From Prevotella sp. (lineage in GTDB: Bacteria > Bacteroidota > Bacteroidia > Bacteroidales > Bacteroidaceae): 53,328 nt of DNA. How positions within the stretch are numbered: position 1 is the first letter of the stretch; the number at the start of each line of letters is the position of its first letter. Below the pieces are notes generated by a model. That model was not told the origin of the DNA. It saw nothing but the letters and a program-made list of their open reading frames with translations, and did not search any database. The position numbers were made by a program, and so were the translations under genes. The DNA is taken from positions 2,675 to 56,002 of the forward strand of contig DLZV01000023.1 in assembly GCA_003447235.1 (NCBI GenBank), given 5' to 3'. This document shows, piece by piece, positions 8,138-16,956 of the stretch.

Positions 8138-8653
8138 ATGAAACAAATGAGATCCATCCTCGCGCCCCTGCTGATGCTCCTCACAGGGGTGCTGATGACC
8201 AGCTGCGACGACGAGCAGGAGACAGCCATGATGCTCTGGGGCACATGGGAGGGACAACTCTCGACGGAGTTTTACCAGGACCGCTGGGGCGGCTACGGAC
8301 AGACCTACTACACGGTGTGGCACTTTGAGGGAAAACCGGGATCGCGCCACGGAAAGGGCTGGGAGATAGACTACGTGGGCCACCAACGCTACGCACAGCA
8401 CTTCGACTGGCAGGTGATAGACGACGGGCGCACCGTGAGGCTCCATTATGCTGGCGCATGGGACGACGAGTGGATCTACAACTTCTATCTCGACGACAGC
8501 TACTTCACGGGCTACATCGACAGTGGAGACGGCAAGCAGTCGTTCTTCCAACTGGAGCGCGTGGAGGACAACGGCTACGACCACGACTACGGCTGGGACT
8601 TCCGTGCGCAGAGGCCGCTGCAGACCAAGGGAGCTGCCGAGAAGGGGAAATAG
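8138..8653 (+). CDS. Lipoprotein of unknown function, paralogue 1
   Basis: The 171-residue protein has a basic N-terminus, a hydrophobic signal and a lipobox ending LMTSC, followed by acidic residues (DDEQE), a pattern often seen in surface-exported Bacteroidetes lipoproteins. The mature part starts WGTWEGQLS, is rich in Trp, Tyr and Asp and ends FFQLERVED, suggesting a small beta-rich domain. The next gene has the same plan (SGRWQGDMV, then IYIDLERVE), so the two are tandem paralogues. The start at 8138 follows a -7 box at 8103. Function is not recognised. Confidence 0.72.
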   Translation: MKQMRSILAPLLMLLTGVLMTSCDDEQETAMMLWGTWEGQLSTEFYQDRWGGYGQTYYTVWHFEGKPGSRHGKGWEIDYVGHQRYAQHFDWQVIDDGRTVRLHYAGAWDDEWIYNFYLDDSYFTGYIDSGDGKQSFFQLERVEDNGYDHDYGWDFRAQRPLQTKGAAEKGK

Positions 8654-8709
8654 GGATTTCTCCCCCAAAGAATAGGGATTTGTTCGACTTCGATGTCAGG
8701 CGATTTGCC

Positions 8710-8718
8710 TACTTTTGC
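8710..8718 (+). promoter_or_regulatory. -7 box of the second lipoprotein gene
   Basis: TACTTTTGC, 26 nt upstream of the ATG at 8745. The -33 element is not clear. Confidence 0.55.
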
Positions 8719-8744
8719 ACAAGAAACCATCCAACGTAAAGAAT

Positions 8745-9437
8745 ATGAGCATCAGAAAATTATCCCAACTGTTGGCCTTGATGGCCCTACTGGCCGTCCC
8801 GTTTGCCCTGACGAGCTGCGACGACGACGATTGGTACTACGACGACTATTGGAACGGATACTACCCCGACGATGACAACAACGGCAGCGAGGCCGACCAA
8901 ATGGTGGCCGTGCTGAGCGGACGGTGGCAGGGAGACATGGTCTATACCTACACCGACGACAACGCCAAGCCGGGGGAGAAGAAACGGGTGTCGGAGAAAT
9001 ATGCGGTGGAGATGACATTCTACCGGAGCGAGAACGCCAAGGACCGCTATGCGGGACAGGGCGTGGAGGTCGATAGAAACGACCAAGGAGACACGCAGGC
9101 GCTAAACTTCACCTGGTGGATCGACACGCGCAACGGAGACATCTACATCAAATATACCGACTCCAACACGATCTTTCGCATGGATGCCGCCAGCACGGAC
9201 TACGGCTACCACCTCGGATGGGAGACAAGCCGCAACGCCTATACGTTCTTCGGCTATCTCGTCGGACAGAGCAATGACGACGAGATCTATATCGACCTGG
9301 AGCGCGTAGAGACACCAAGGAAGGCAAAGGCCGCCACGGAGACCACACCGTTCGGCACGCAAAGCTTCGGCAGCACGGTCGATCGATGGACACCGACATG
9401 GACGCTGACCAGCAGCAAGGGGTTCCACCGCCGCTGA
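8745..9437 (+). CDS. Lipoprotein of unknown function, paralogue 2
   Basis: The 230-residue protein starts MSIRKLSQL and has a lipobox ending ALTSC followed by DDDD. An acidic, Tyr-rich linker (about 25-50) leads to a domain starting LSGRWQGDMVYTY and ending EIYIDLERVE. A basic tail with no obvious fold continues to the stop. The domain boundaries parallel those of the upstream lipoprotein. Its own -7 box at 8710 implies separate transcription. Function is unknown; a surface-exposed beta-barrel-like domain is a guess. Confidence 0.7.
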   Translation: MSIRKLSQLLALMALLAVPFALTSCDDDDWYYDDYWNGYYPDDDNNGSEADQMVAVLSGRWQGDMVYTYTDDNAKPGEKKRVSEKYAVEMTFYRSENAKDRYAGQGVEVDRNDQGDTQALNFTWWIDTRNGDIYIKYTDSNTIFRMDAASTDYGYHLGWETSRNAYTFFGYLVGQSNDDEIYIDLERVETPRKAKAATETTPFGTQSFGSTVDRWTPTWTLTSSKGFHRR

Positions 9438-9478
9438 CCTGCCCCACCCGATTGGGGAAAGAAACAAAACCATAGATA

Positions 9479-9527
9479 GACGCCCTGTAGGGAAAGCACC
9501 GGATGATGCTTGCCGCTACGGGGCGTC
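9479..9527. terminator. Inverted repeat after the second lipoprotein gene
   Basis: GACGCCCTGTAG (9479-9490) pairs with CTACGGGGCGTC (9516-9527) across a 25-nt loop, with one wobble. No T-run follows, so it is a possible terminator or mRNA 3' stabiliser. Confidence 0.4.
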
Positions 9528-9587
9528 CGCTTGATAGAAAGCGATTCTATCCAATCAATAAACAACCAAGTATATAAGTACGTAAGT

Positions 9588-10235
9588 ATGAAAGAGTATC
9601 AGACGTATATTTTCGACCTGGACGGCACGCTGCTCAATACAATCCGCGACCTGGCGGCCAGCGTCAACTATGCCCTGCGCAGCACGGGAATGGCGGAGCG
9701 GACACTGGAGGAGGTGAGGGAGTTTGTCGGCAACGGCGTGAAGAAGCTCATGGAGCGGGCCGTGCCAGGAGGACTGGACAACCCACAGTTTGAGGCAGCC
9801 TATGCTACCTTTCGCCAGCACTACCTCCACCACAGTCTCGACACCACGGCACCCTATCCGGGCATAGAGAAAGTGTTGAGCGAACTGCGCCGCAGAGGGA
9901 AGCGCGTGGCCATCGTGAGCAACAAGTTTTATGCTGCCACTCAGGAACTGGCGCGCCACTTCTTCCCTGACACCGTGGAGGTGGCCATCGGCGAGCGAGA
10001 GGACATCCGCAAGAAGCCGGCGCCAGACACCGTGCTGGAGGCGATGAAGCAACTGGGCGTGGAAGCCGAGGGGGCCGTCTATATCGGTGACAGCGACGTC
10101 GATATAGAGACGGCACGCAACTGTTCCATCCCCTGCATCAGCGTGCTCTGGGGATTCAGGGACCACGACTTCCTGCTGCGCCACGGCGCTACCTGTCTCG
10201 TCTCGCGTCCTGAGGAGATACTGCCCGAGGAGTGA
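9588..10235 (+). CDS. HAD-family phosphatase, phosphoglycolate phosphatase-like
   Basis: The 215-residue protein has all four HAD motifs: DLDGTLLNT (motif I, nucleophile Asp near residue 9), VAIVSNK (II), the Lys of IRKKPAPD (III) and VYIGDSDVDI (IV). The helical cap between motifs I and II is typical of Gph-type enzymes. The likely substrate is 2-phosphoglycolate or another small phosphorylated metabolite. The start at 9588 (MKEYQTYIF) places motif I near the N-terminus, as usual. The gene is convergent with the efflux operon and followed by a strong hairpin. Confidence 0.88.
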   Translation: MKEYQTYIFDLDGTLLNTIRDLAASVNYALRSTGMAERTLEEVREFVGNGVKKLMERAVPGGLDNPQFEAAYATFRQHYLHHSLDTTAPYPGIEKVLSELRRRGKRVAIVSNKFYAATQELARHFFPDTVEVAIGEREDIRKKPAPDTVLEAMKQLGVEAEGAVYIGDSDVDIETARNCSIPCISVLWGFRDHDFLLRHGATCLVSRPEEILPEE

Positions 10236-10270
10236 GGCCAGCTCCTGGGAGTCGTCTCCCAGGAGGGCCT
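10236..10270. terminator. Bidirectional hairpin between the HAD gene and the efflux operon
   Basis: CTCCTGGGAG (10242-10251), loop TCGT, CTCCCAGGAG (10256-10265): a perfect 10-bp stem, extendable with GGCC/GGCC flanks. No T-tract. Confidence 0.55.
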
Positions 10271-10285
10271 GCCCAAACTAAGGGC

Positions 10286-11524
10286 TTACTCGTAGCGGAT
10301 GGCTTCGATGGGATCGAGGCGGGCCGCTTTCTTGGCGGGATACCAGCCGAAGAAGACACCGGTGAAGGTGCAGACGGCGAAACTCATGATGATCGTCCAG
10401 GGCTCGATGGCGATGGGCCAGTGGGCAAAGGCCTTGATGGCGTAGGAGGCTCCGACACCCAGTAGGACTCCGATGATGCCACCGGTGACGCTGAGCAGGA
10501 TGGCCTCGATGAGAAACTGGTTGAGGATATCGACGCCACGGGCGCCGACACTCATGCGAAGGCCAATCTCGCGCGTGCGCTCGGTGACGCTGACGTACAT
10601 GATGTTCATGATACCGATGCCACCCACGACGAGGGAGATGCCGGCCACGCAGCCAAGGAGGATGGTGAGCATGCCGGTGGTACTGTTCATCATATTGGCC
10701 AACTCCTCCTGGGAGCGGATATTGAAGTCGTCCTCATCGCCCTCGGCTTGGTCGGTGGCATCCTTGAGTTTGTGGGTGCGGCGCAGGATGGTGGTCATCT
10801 CGTCGGTGGCCTGCTCCGTGACACCTTCCACGACCGCCGAGGCCAAGATCTGATGGAGGTAGTCCTGGGCGAGGATGCGCTTCATGACGGAGGTGTAGGG
10901 AGCGAGGACATAGTCGTCCTGGTCCATACCCATGGAGTTGTAGCCTTTCTTCTTCATCACACCGATGACGCGGAAGGGGATGGAGTTGAAGCGAACGACC
11001 TTGCCGATGGGGTCGGAACCGTCGGGGAAGAGGTTATCGACCACCGTCTGGCCGAGGAGGCAGACCTTGGCGGCCGACTTGATCTCGGCCTCGGTGAACA
11101 TCTCGCCCTCGGCGACGGACAGCTGACGAATCTCCAGGTAGTCGAGGTTGGCACCGTAGATACTCGACGGCGTATTGTTGTTGCCGTAGATAAACTGGCC
11201 GGAACTTTGGACGAGGGGGGAGATGGCCTTGATGAAATGGCACTCGTCCTTGAGGGCCTGGTAGTCGGTGAGCTTCAAGGTCTCCATGGAGGAGGCGTCT
11301 TGTCGCACACCGCCTCGCATGTCGGCTCCCGGACTGATCATGATCATATTGGATCCCATCTCCGAGATGTTGCTCTGGATGCTGTTCTTGGTGCCCTGGC
11401 CCACGGCGAGCATCGTGATCACCGACGCGATGCCGATGATGATGCCCAAGGCGGTGAGGAAGGACCGCATCTTGTTGGCCGCAATGGCGCGGAGGGCTAT
11501 TTTCAAAAGATTGCTGATATTCAT
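10286..11524 (-). CDS. MacB-type ABC transporter permease
   Basis: The 412-residue inner-membrane protein has an N-terminal helix with the FLTALGIIIGIASVITMLA pattern, a large periplasmic domain (about 50-280) and three C-terminal helices ending GWYPAKKAARLDPIEAIRYE, the hallmark of MacB/FtsX permeases. Unlike E. coli MacB, ATPase and permease are separate polypeptides. It is the last gene of a four-gene operon (outer-membrane factor, adaptor, ATPase, permease), 31 bp after the ATPase. The substrate is not predictable; macrolides, peptides or lipoprotein-like cargo are known for the family. Confidence 0.92.
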   Translation of the reverse strand: MNISNLLKIALRAIAANKMRSFLTALGIIIGIASVITMLAVGQGTKNSIQSNISEMGSNMIMISPGADMRGGVRQDASSMETLKLTDYQALKDECHFIKAISPLVQSSGQFIYGNNNTPSSIYGANLDYLEIRQLSVAEGEMFTEAEIKSAAKVCLLGQTVVDNLFPDGSDPIGKVVRFNSIPFRVIGVMKKKGYNSMGMDQDDYVLAPYTSVMKRILAQDYLHQILASAVVEGVTEQATDEMTTILRRTHKLKDATDQAEGDEDDFNIRSQEELANMMNSTTGMLTILLGCVAGISLVVGGIGIMNIMYVSVTERTREIGLRMSVGARGVDILNQFLIEAILLSVTGGIIGVLLGVGASYAIKAFAHWPIAIEPWTIIMSFAVCTFTGVFFGWYPAKKAARLDPIEAIRYE

Positions 11525-11555
11525 AATATGATACGCTTGATGTAAGACTCAATGA

Positions 11556-12317
11556 TCACTCGTCGGTGTTCTTGGGCAGGGCGGCAAGGCCCTCGGCGGC
11601 ACTGAGGATGTGGTCGTTGACCTCGTTGCGGATGATGCGTCCGTCGCGGAGCTCGATATTGCGTGAGGCGTAGTGGGCTATGTCGGGATTGTGGGTCACG
11701 AAGATGATGGTTCTCCCCTCGGCGTGGAGCTTCTGGAAGAGGACGAGGATCTCAAAGGAGGTGCGCGTGTCGAGGTTGCCCGTAGCCTCATCGGCCAAGA
11801 TGACGGCGGGATTGTTGACCAAGGCGCGCGCAATGGCGACGCGCTGCATCTGACCACCCGACATCTGGTTGGACTTATGGTAGAGGCGCTCCCCCAGTCC
11901 CACAGCCTTCAGGGCAGCCACGGAACGGTCGAAGCGCTCCTGCGGCGTGATGCTGGGGTTGTACATCAGCGGCAGTTCGACGTTTTCCACGCTCGTGGTC
12001 TTGGCCAGAAGGTTGTAGTTCTGAAAGATAAAGCCGATCTTGCGGTTGCGCAGGACGGCACGCTGCGACTTCGACATCGTGCGCACGGCCACACCATCGA
12101 GGAAGTAGTCGCCGCTGGTGGGCGTGTCGAGGCAGCCCAACTGATTGAGGAGGGTCGATTTGCCTGAGCCCGACTTGCCCATGATGGTGACAAACTCACC
12201 CTCGTAGATCTTGAAGGAGACACCGCGCAGGGCGTGGACCGTCTCCTCGCCCACAAGGAAGTCGCGCTTGACGTCGCACAACTCGATGACTACTTTCTTT
12301 TGACTTTCATCCATCAT
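11556..12317 (-). CDS. ABC transporter ATPase, LolD/MacB-type
   Basis: The 253-residue ATPase has Walker A GKSGSGKST, the signature MSGGQMQRVAIARAL, Walker B VILADEATGNLD and the switch His in FVTHNPDIAHY. The sequence class is that of LolD/MacB ATPases. It overlaps the adaptor gene by 4 bp (stop of the adaptor within the start region), implying translational coupling. It would power the permease encoded next. Confidence 0.95.
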   Translation of the reverse strand: MMDESQKKVVIELCDVKRDFLVGEETVHALRGVSFKIYEGEFVTIMGKSGSGKSTLLNQLGCLDTPTSGDYFLDGVAVRTMSKSQRAVLRNRKIGFIFQNYNLLAKTTSVENVELPLMYNPSITPQERFDRSVAALKAVGLGERLYHKSNQMSGGQMQRVAIARALVNNPAVILADEATGNLDTRTSFEILVLFQKLHAEGRTIIFVTHNPDIAHYASRNIELRDGRIIRNEVNDHILSAAEGLAALPKNTDE

Positions 12318-13630
12318 GCTTTCTCCTTTTTGTTGTCGCGCTTCGGACCGGGGGCGAAGGGACTCTGCTCCTGATCGTCAGATTCTTTGTCTTCTTCGGG
12401 TTCGGTGACGGTGATGCCAGTGATGACTTTCAGTCCAGCCTTCACACCCGAGAGAATCTCAGTGTTGACGCCATCGTTCATGCCCGTGCTTACACGGTGG
12501 GCCCGGAGCACATTGCCTTCGAGGGTCCAGACCTTGGCCTTGGCGTTGGCGACATCCTGTATCTTATACTGCTTGCCAACGGTCTCGGGCGTGGGGGTGA
12601 AGCGGAGGGCCTTGGTGGAGACGCCCATCACGCCCGCACGCTCCTGGGTATAGATGGTGACGTTGGCCGTCAGTCCGGGCTTGAGTTTGAGGTCGGCGTT
12701 GGGGGCACTGATGACAACCTCGTAGGTGACGACGTTGTTGGTCGTCGTGGCCTCCTGGCGCACCTGCTTCACCGTACCGGTGAAGGTGTCGTCGGGATAG
12801 GCATCGACGGTGAAGGAGACGCGCTCGCCAGTCTTGACCTCGCCAATGTCGGCCTCATCCACATTGGCCACCACCTGCATGTTGGTCAGATCCTTGGCAA
12901 TGGTGAAGAGTTCCGGGGTCGAGAAACTGGCTGCGACGGTCTGTCCCTCCTCCACACTCTTGGACAGGACCACGCCGTCGATGGGCGAGGTGATGGTAGC
13001 ATAGCCGAGGTTGGTCTGAGCCTGCTTCACCTGCTCCTGTTGCTGGCGGACCTGCTCGCGGGCCTGGGCCACTCCCTGGCGCGCCGTGGCGATGGTCTGG
13101 GCTGAGGCGGCGAGATTCTGCTGGGCCTGCTGGTAACTAAGGCGGGCGCTCTCGAAGTCGTTGGCACTGATGAGGCCCTTCTTATAGAGCGTCTGGTAGC
13201 GACTGAAGTTGCTCTGCTGGTAACTGGCACTCGCACGCACGCCATTGTAGTCGGCCTGGGCCTTCTGCACGTCGCTCTCTGCGGAGCGCACCTGTGCCTG
13301 TGCACTCTCAAGCATTGCCTTGGCCTGGTTGAGGGCCGAGAGGAGGTTGGTCTTGTCGAGTTCTGCGATCACCTGTCCTTTCTTCACGACCGAGTTGTAA
13401 TCGACATAGAGTTTGCTGACAATACCCGAGACCTGTGTACCGACCGTCACCGACGTGACCGGTTCGATGGTACCCGTGGCAGTGATGCTGTTCTGGATGT
13501 TCGTCTGTCCCACGGTGGCCGTGTCAAACGAGATGGTCTCCTTGGTGTCGGGTTTGCCGAGGAAGTAGGCGGCCACACCCAACACGACCAAGGCAACCAC
13601 CAGATACCATACTTTCGAAATCTTTTTCAT
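12314..13630 (-). CDS. MacA-like periplasmic adaptor (HlyD/RND-type membrane fusion protein)
   Basis: The 438-residue protein has an N-terminal membrane anchor (VWYLVVALVVLGVAAYFLG). A split lipoyl domain encloses a long Gln/Ala-rich coiled-coil hairpin (about 95-215). Beta-barrel and membrane-proximal domains follow, including ITSPIDGVVLSKSVEEGQTV. The acidic/basic tail (EEDKESDDQEQ) is poorly conserved in the family. It should bridge the inner-membrane transporter and the outer-membrane channel. It lies 12 bp after the outer-membrane factor gene. Confidence 0.93.
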   Translation of the reverse strand: MKKISKVWYLVVALVVLGVAAYFLGKPDTKETISFDTATVGQTNIQNSITATGTIEPVTSVTVGTQVSGIVSKLYVDYNSVVKKGQVIAELDKTNLLSALNQAKAMLESAQAQVRSAESDVQKAQADYNGVRASASYQQSNFSRYQTLYKKGLISANDFESARLSYQQAQQNLAASAQTIATARQGVAQAREQVRQQQEQVKQAQTNLGYATITSPIDGVVLSKSVEEGQTVAASFSTPELFTIAKDLTNMQVVANVDEADIGEVKTGERVSFTVDAYPDDTFTGTVKQVRQEATTTNNVVTYEVVISAPNADLKLKPGLTANVTIYTQERAGVMGVSTKALRFTPTPETVGKQYKIQDVANAKAKVWTLEGNVLRAHRVSTGMNDGVNTEILSGVKAGLKVITGITVTEPEEDKESDDQEQSPFAPGPKRDNKKEKA

Positions 13631-13642
13631 ATCTATCTTTTA

Positions 13643-14983
13643 TTATTTTCCGTTGTAGAAATTGAGCATCTGCATATTGTACAGGGCGAGGTACTTGCTC
13701 TGCAGTTCGTTCTGCTGCGCCACGAGTAGGTTCTCCTTCGCCTCGCGCAGTTCGGTGATATTCTTCAGTCCGAGGCGAAACTGCTCCGAGAGCAGTTCGT
13801 AACTGGTCTGCTGGCTCTCCGTATTGGCCAGGGCACTCTTGTATTTGGCCTGGTTGTTGACGGCCTGTATCCAATAGCTCTCGATAGTGGTATAGAGCGT
13901 GGTCTGCTGTTCCTCGAGGGCGAGGCGGCTCGTCTCCATGGCGATATTGGCCTTGTTGATGGCCGTGCGGGTCTCACGGCGGTCGAAGATGGGAACGCTC
14001 AACGTCAGACCTGCCGATGTGGTGAGGTTGGTCTTCAACTGTGAGCCGTAGGCAGCGTCGCTCATTGTCGTGACATTGGTGGAGACGCCACCCTGCATGG
14101 AGACGGTCGGGAGGCGGCGAGCCTTGGCCATCCGTACACTGAGTGCGCCACTCTCAAGGGCGAGGCGCTGCTGGCGGAGTTCGGGACGGGAGGCGAGCGC
14201 ATGGGTATAGACGGTCTGCAGACCGGGTATCTCGGCCAGAGCGTCACCGGTAACGTTGTCGGGAATGCTGACTTCAAAATCCTCGCCGTCGTCGGTGAGC
14301 TGGAGGATCTGCTTCAACTGGCGTGTGTAGTCGCGGAGGTTGCTCTCCTGGGCCACGACATTATACTCGTCGGAAGCGCGCTGGGCGCTGAGCTGGGCGA
14401 GGTCGGACTGGCTGAACTGCCCTACCTCGACCATCTCCTGGCCCCGCTGCTCGTTGGCCTGGCTATACTCCAGACTTTGGCGGTTGACCTTCAAGGCCTC
14501 GTGGGTGTAGAGAATCTGGACGTAAATCTGCGCAATCTGCTCCTGGATGGAGTTGGCGGTGATGGCGGAGTCGAGCTCGGCCTGCTGTTCGGTGAGTTGA
14601 TTCTGCTGGATCTTCATGCGGTTTTGGTTGCCATTCCATATCGTCCAGTCGAAGCTCACGGCGTAGGATCCGTTGTAATAGACCTTGTCGGTAGTCATCT
14701 CCACATAGCCATTGGCAACCTGCTGGCGCCCGCTCTCGGGGAAGGGGTTGTAGGAGACGTTCTGGGAGGTAGAGGCCGTGAGCGAAGGCAGCAGTTCAGC
14801 CTTCGACTGCAGCACGTCCTCATGGGCTGACTGTCGCGACAGGAGGTTGCGGCGAAGTTGGATGTTGTGTGCCAACGCATAGTCGATACATTCTTGCAGC
14901 GTCCACTTCCGGGCGTTGGCAGAAGGAGATGCCAACAGGAGAAGGGCTGAAATGAGGGTGGTGGTCCATCGTGTCTTATTCAT
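13643..14983 (-). CDS. TolC-family outer-membrane efflux protein
   Basis: The 446-residue protein has a signal peptide (cleavage near ANA at about 25) and starts the mature part with KWTLQECIDYALAHNIQL, the standard opening of outer-membrane efflux proteins. Two OEP repeats of alternating coiled coil and beta-strand follow. I choose the ATG at 14983 (MNKTRWTTT), since the upstream ATG at 15022 overlaps the proximal -7 box. It is first in the operon and would form the exit duct for the MacAB-like pump. Confidence 0.92.
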   Translation of the reverse strand: MNKTRWTTTLISALLLLASPSANARKWTLQECIDYALAHNIQLRRNLLSRQSAHEDVLQSKAELLPSLTASTSQNVSYNPFPESGRQQVANGYVEMTTDKVYYNGSYAVSFDWTIWNGNQNRMKIQQNQLTEQQAELDSAITANSIQEQIAQIYVQILYTHEALKVNRQSLEYSQANEQRGQEMVEVGQFSQSDLAQLSAQRASDEYNVVAQESNLRDYTRQLKQILQLTDDGEDFEVSIPDNVTGDALAEIPGLQTVYTHALASRPELRQQRLALESGALSVRMAKARRLPTVSMQGGVSTNVTTMSDAAYGSQLKTNLTTSAGLTLSVPIFDRRETRTAINKANIAMETSRLALEEQQTTLYTTIESYWIQAVNNQAKYKSALANTESQQTSYELLSEQFRLGLKNITELREAKENLLVAQQNELQSKYLALYNMQMLNFYNGK

Positions 14984-15018
14984 ATCTTTCTTTGTTTTGT
15001 CTGTATCCTTTATATTAT

Positions 15019-15058
15019 GCAAAAGTATGATTTTGCATCTTTTCTTGGTGCAAAAGTA
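15019..15058 (-). promoter_or_regulatory. Two tandem -7 boxes before the efflux operon
   Basis: TACTTTTGC occurs twice on the minus strand (15019-15027 and 15050-15058), 31 bp apart, upstream of 14983. Neither has a canonical TTTG 20 nt upstream. Confidence 0.55.
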
Positions 15059-15256
15059 TACAAATCTCCAAAGACAAGGCAGATTTTGCGGTGAATTTGG
15101 TTTTTAGATTCAGCTAAAATCCTTTTTCTTTCAATGAAAAAAATGGGGTTAACATTAGTTTGCGCAGCCCATTGCTCATTTCACAAAAAGAAACGAGGGA
15201 GGAAAACCTCCTCCTGACAATGGCGGGCATGGATAACAAACACGCAGACAGGAACA

Positions 15257-15272
15257 ATGCGTCCGGACGCAT
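15257..15272. promoter_or_regulatory. 16-bp perfect palindrome, possible operator
   Basis: ATGCGTCCGGACGCAT is its own reverse complement. It lies in the 348-bp gap between the efflux operon promoter and the 3' end of the MATE gene. That gap also contains GGAGG-AAAA-CCTCC (15198-15211) and no credible gene. Confidence 0.35.
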
Positions 15273-15331
15273 GATAGGCGCCAGACTACCCTACTGAGTG
15301 AACTATATTCTATGTACCTGTACTTATATAA

Positions 15332-16684
15332 TTAGAGGGAGAGTTTGCGGTAAGCCTTGCGACTGACGAAAACGTAGCTGACGCAGACCATCACACCCGT
15401 GAGAACCCAGGATATGGGATAACACAGCATCAGTTCGCGGAAACCAGGCCAAACGGGGCAGACGAAGAATACCCAGGCGAAGCGCAGGACGCAGGTGCCA
15501 AGGATGGTGAGCAGGGTCGGTTCGATACTGTGGCCAAGACCGCGCATCGAGGCGGCAGAGATCTCGTAGGATGAGGCCAGGGCCTGGAAGACAAGGACGG
15601 TGGCCATGCGCACCTTGGCATAGTGGATGACGGAGGGATCGGTAGTGAAGAACCACAGGAAGAAGTCGGACTGCGTGTAGAAAAGCATATTGGCGAGGAA
15701 ACAGGCCAGTGCACCACAGCCCATACAGATCCAAAAGACGCGGCGGCAGCGGTCTATCTTTCCTGCTCCATAGTTTTGTCCCGTGAAGGTGACGGCAGCA
15801 CCACAGAAGGAGGTGAGCAGGAAATAGCAGTAGGTGTCAAAGTTGAGGGAGATGGCAGCGCCTGCGATCGCCGAAGGTCCATAGCCGTTGATGGCGCTTT
15901 GGACAAAGATGTTGCTCAGCGAGAAGACCATGCTTTGTACGCCTGCGGGCACTCCAATGAAAAGGATCTGGCGCAGAGCTGCCCGGTCGATGCGAAGACG
16001 GAGGCGCGTCAGGCGGAAGGGGCCTTTCTCACGGCGGAGAAGGCGCAAGATGGCCAAGGCGGAGAAGACGTTGGCGCAGCCCGTAGCGGTGGCTACTCCT
16101 GCGACTCCCATGTGGAGGACAATGACCAACAGCAGGTTGAGCACCACATTGACGCAGCCGGCAAGGAGCAGGATGTTGAGCGGGCGCTGGGTGTCGCCTT
16201 TGCCTCGGAGCACGGCCTGGCCGAAGGTGAAGACCATGAAGAAGGGAATGCCAAGGAAATAGACTCGCAGGAAGAGGGTGGCCTGGTCGAGGATGGCGGC
16301 AGGCGTGCCCATGAGGCGCAGCAGACTGGGAGCAAAGATCTCGCCGAAACCCAGCAGCAAGACGCTGGCAAAGATCGGGAGCATCATCGTCGTGCCTACC
16401 GCGTCGCGAACACGATGGCGGTCATTGCGCCCGATGAAGTTGGAGATGACGGCATTGGAACCAATGGAGACACCCACAAAAAGGTTGATGAGGAGATTGA
16501 TAAGGAAGGTATTGGCGCCCACGGCAGCCAACGCCTCACTGGTGGCAAAGCGGCCCACCACGGCCACGTCGATGGTGACGAAGAGTTGCTGCATGATGCC
16601 GCTTGCCGCAAAGGGAAGTGCAAAACGCAGAATCTTGCCCAGCAAAGGGCCTTGGGTCATATCCACTGTATTTCTTTCTGCCAT
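15332..16684 (-). CDS. MATE family efflux transporter
   Basis: The protein has 450 residues from MAERNTVDM. About twelve hydrophobic segments are visible, in two similar halves typical of MATE proteins (TQGPLLGKILRFALPFAASG near the N-terminus, then AVVGRFATSEALAAVGANTF). It likely exports cationic drugs or metabolites using Na+ or H+. The reading frame extends to 16921, but a -7 box at 16702-16709 makes 16684 the sensible start, and the upstream segment has no MATE-like sequence. It is next to, but transcribed apart from, the MacAB-TolC-like operon. Confidence 0.92.
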   Translation of the reverse strand: MAERNTVDMTQGPLLGKILRFALPFAASGIMQQLFVTIDVAVVGRFATSEALAAVGANTFLINLLINLFVGVSIGSNAVISNFIGRNDRHRVRDAVGTTMMLPIFASVLLLGFGEIFAPSLLRLMGTPAAILDQATLFLRVYFLGIPFFMVFTFGQAVLRGKGDTQRPLNILLLAGCVNVVLNLLLVIVLHMGVAGVATATGCANVFSALAILRLLRREKGPFRLTRLRLRIDRAALRQILFIGVPAGVQSMVFSLSNIFVQSAINGYGPSAIAGAAISLNFDTYCYFLLTSFCGAAVTFTGQNYGAGKIDRCRRVFWICMGCGALACFLANMLFYTQSDFFLWFFTTDPSVIHYAKVRMATVLVFQALASSYEISAASMRGLGHSIEPTLLTILGTCVLRFAWVFFVCPVWPGFRELMLCYPISWVLTGVMVCVSYVFVSRKAYRKLSL

Positions 16685-16701
16685 AGTTGCCAATTTTGGC
16701 A

Positions 16702-16709
16702 CAAAGGTA
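16702..16709 (-). promoter_or_regulatory. -7 box of the MATE gene
   Basis: TACCTTTG on the minus strand, 17 nt before the ATG at 16684. Further upstream, an imperfect inverted repeat CTTTCGGTATG / CATACGAAAG (16780-16805) could bind a regulator. Confidence 0.55.
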
Positions 16710-16920
16710 CAAAGAAACTTTTGAATGGACTTCGTTTTGCAGCATTCTTTCTCCTCCAAGGGCCTCAAAAGGCTCTCAACTTTCGGTATGACACCCATAC
16801 GAAAGCCAGCAAAACATCCACAAGATATTCGCATAAGACCTGCAAGAGTATGTGTGTTCGTACACATGCGTTGATTTACATCAAGAATAGAGAGAAAAAT
16901 CGAATTTTTACTTGCTATCA

Positions 16921-16953
16921 TTTGGTGGTCAAAACGAAAGTGCCTACCTTTGC
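16921..16953 (+). promoter_or_regulatory. Promoter of non-coding RNA-A
   Basis: TTTG (16921-16924), exactly 20 nt, then TACCTTTGC (16945-16953): a full match to the Bacteroidetes promoter, with no gene behind it before the terminator at 17207. Confidence 0.8.
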
Positions 16954-16956
16954 ATC

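Noticed and set aside
16685..16921. N-terminal extension of the MATE protein
   Set aside because: The extension contains the -7 box and no hydrophobic or MATE-like sequence; start set at 16684.
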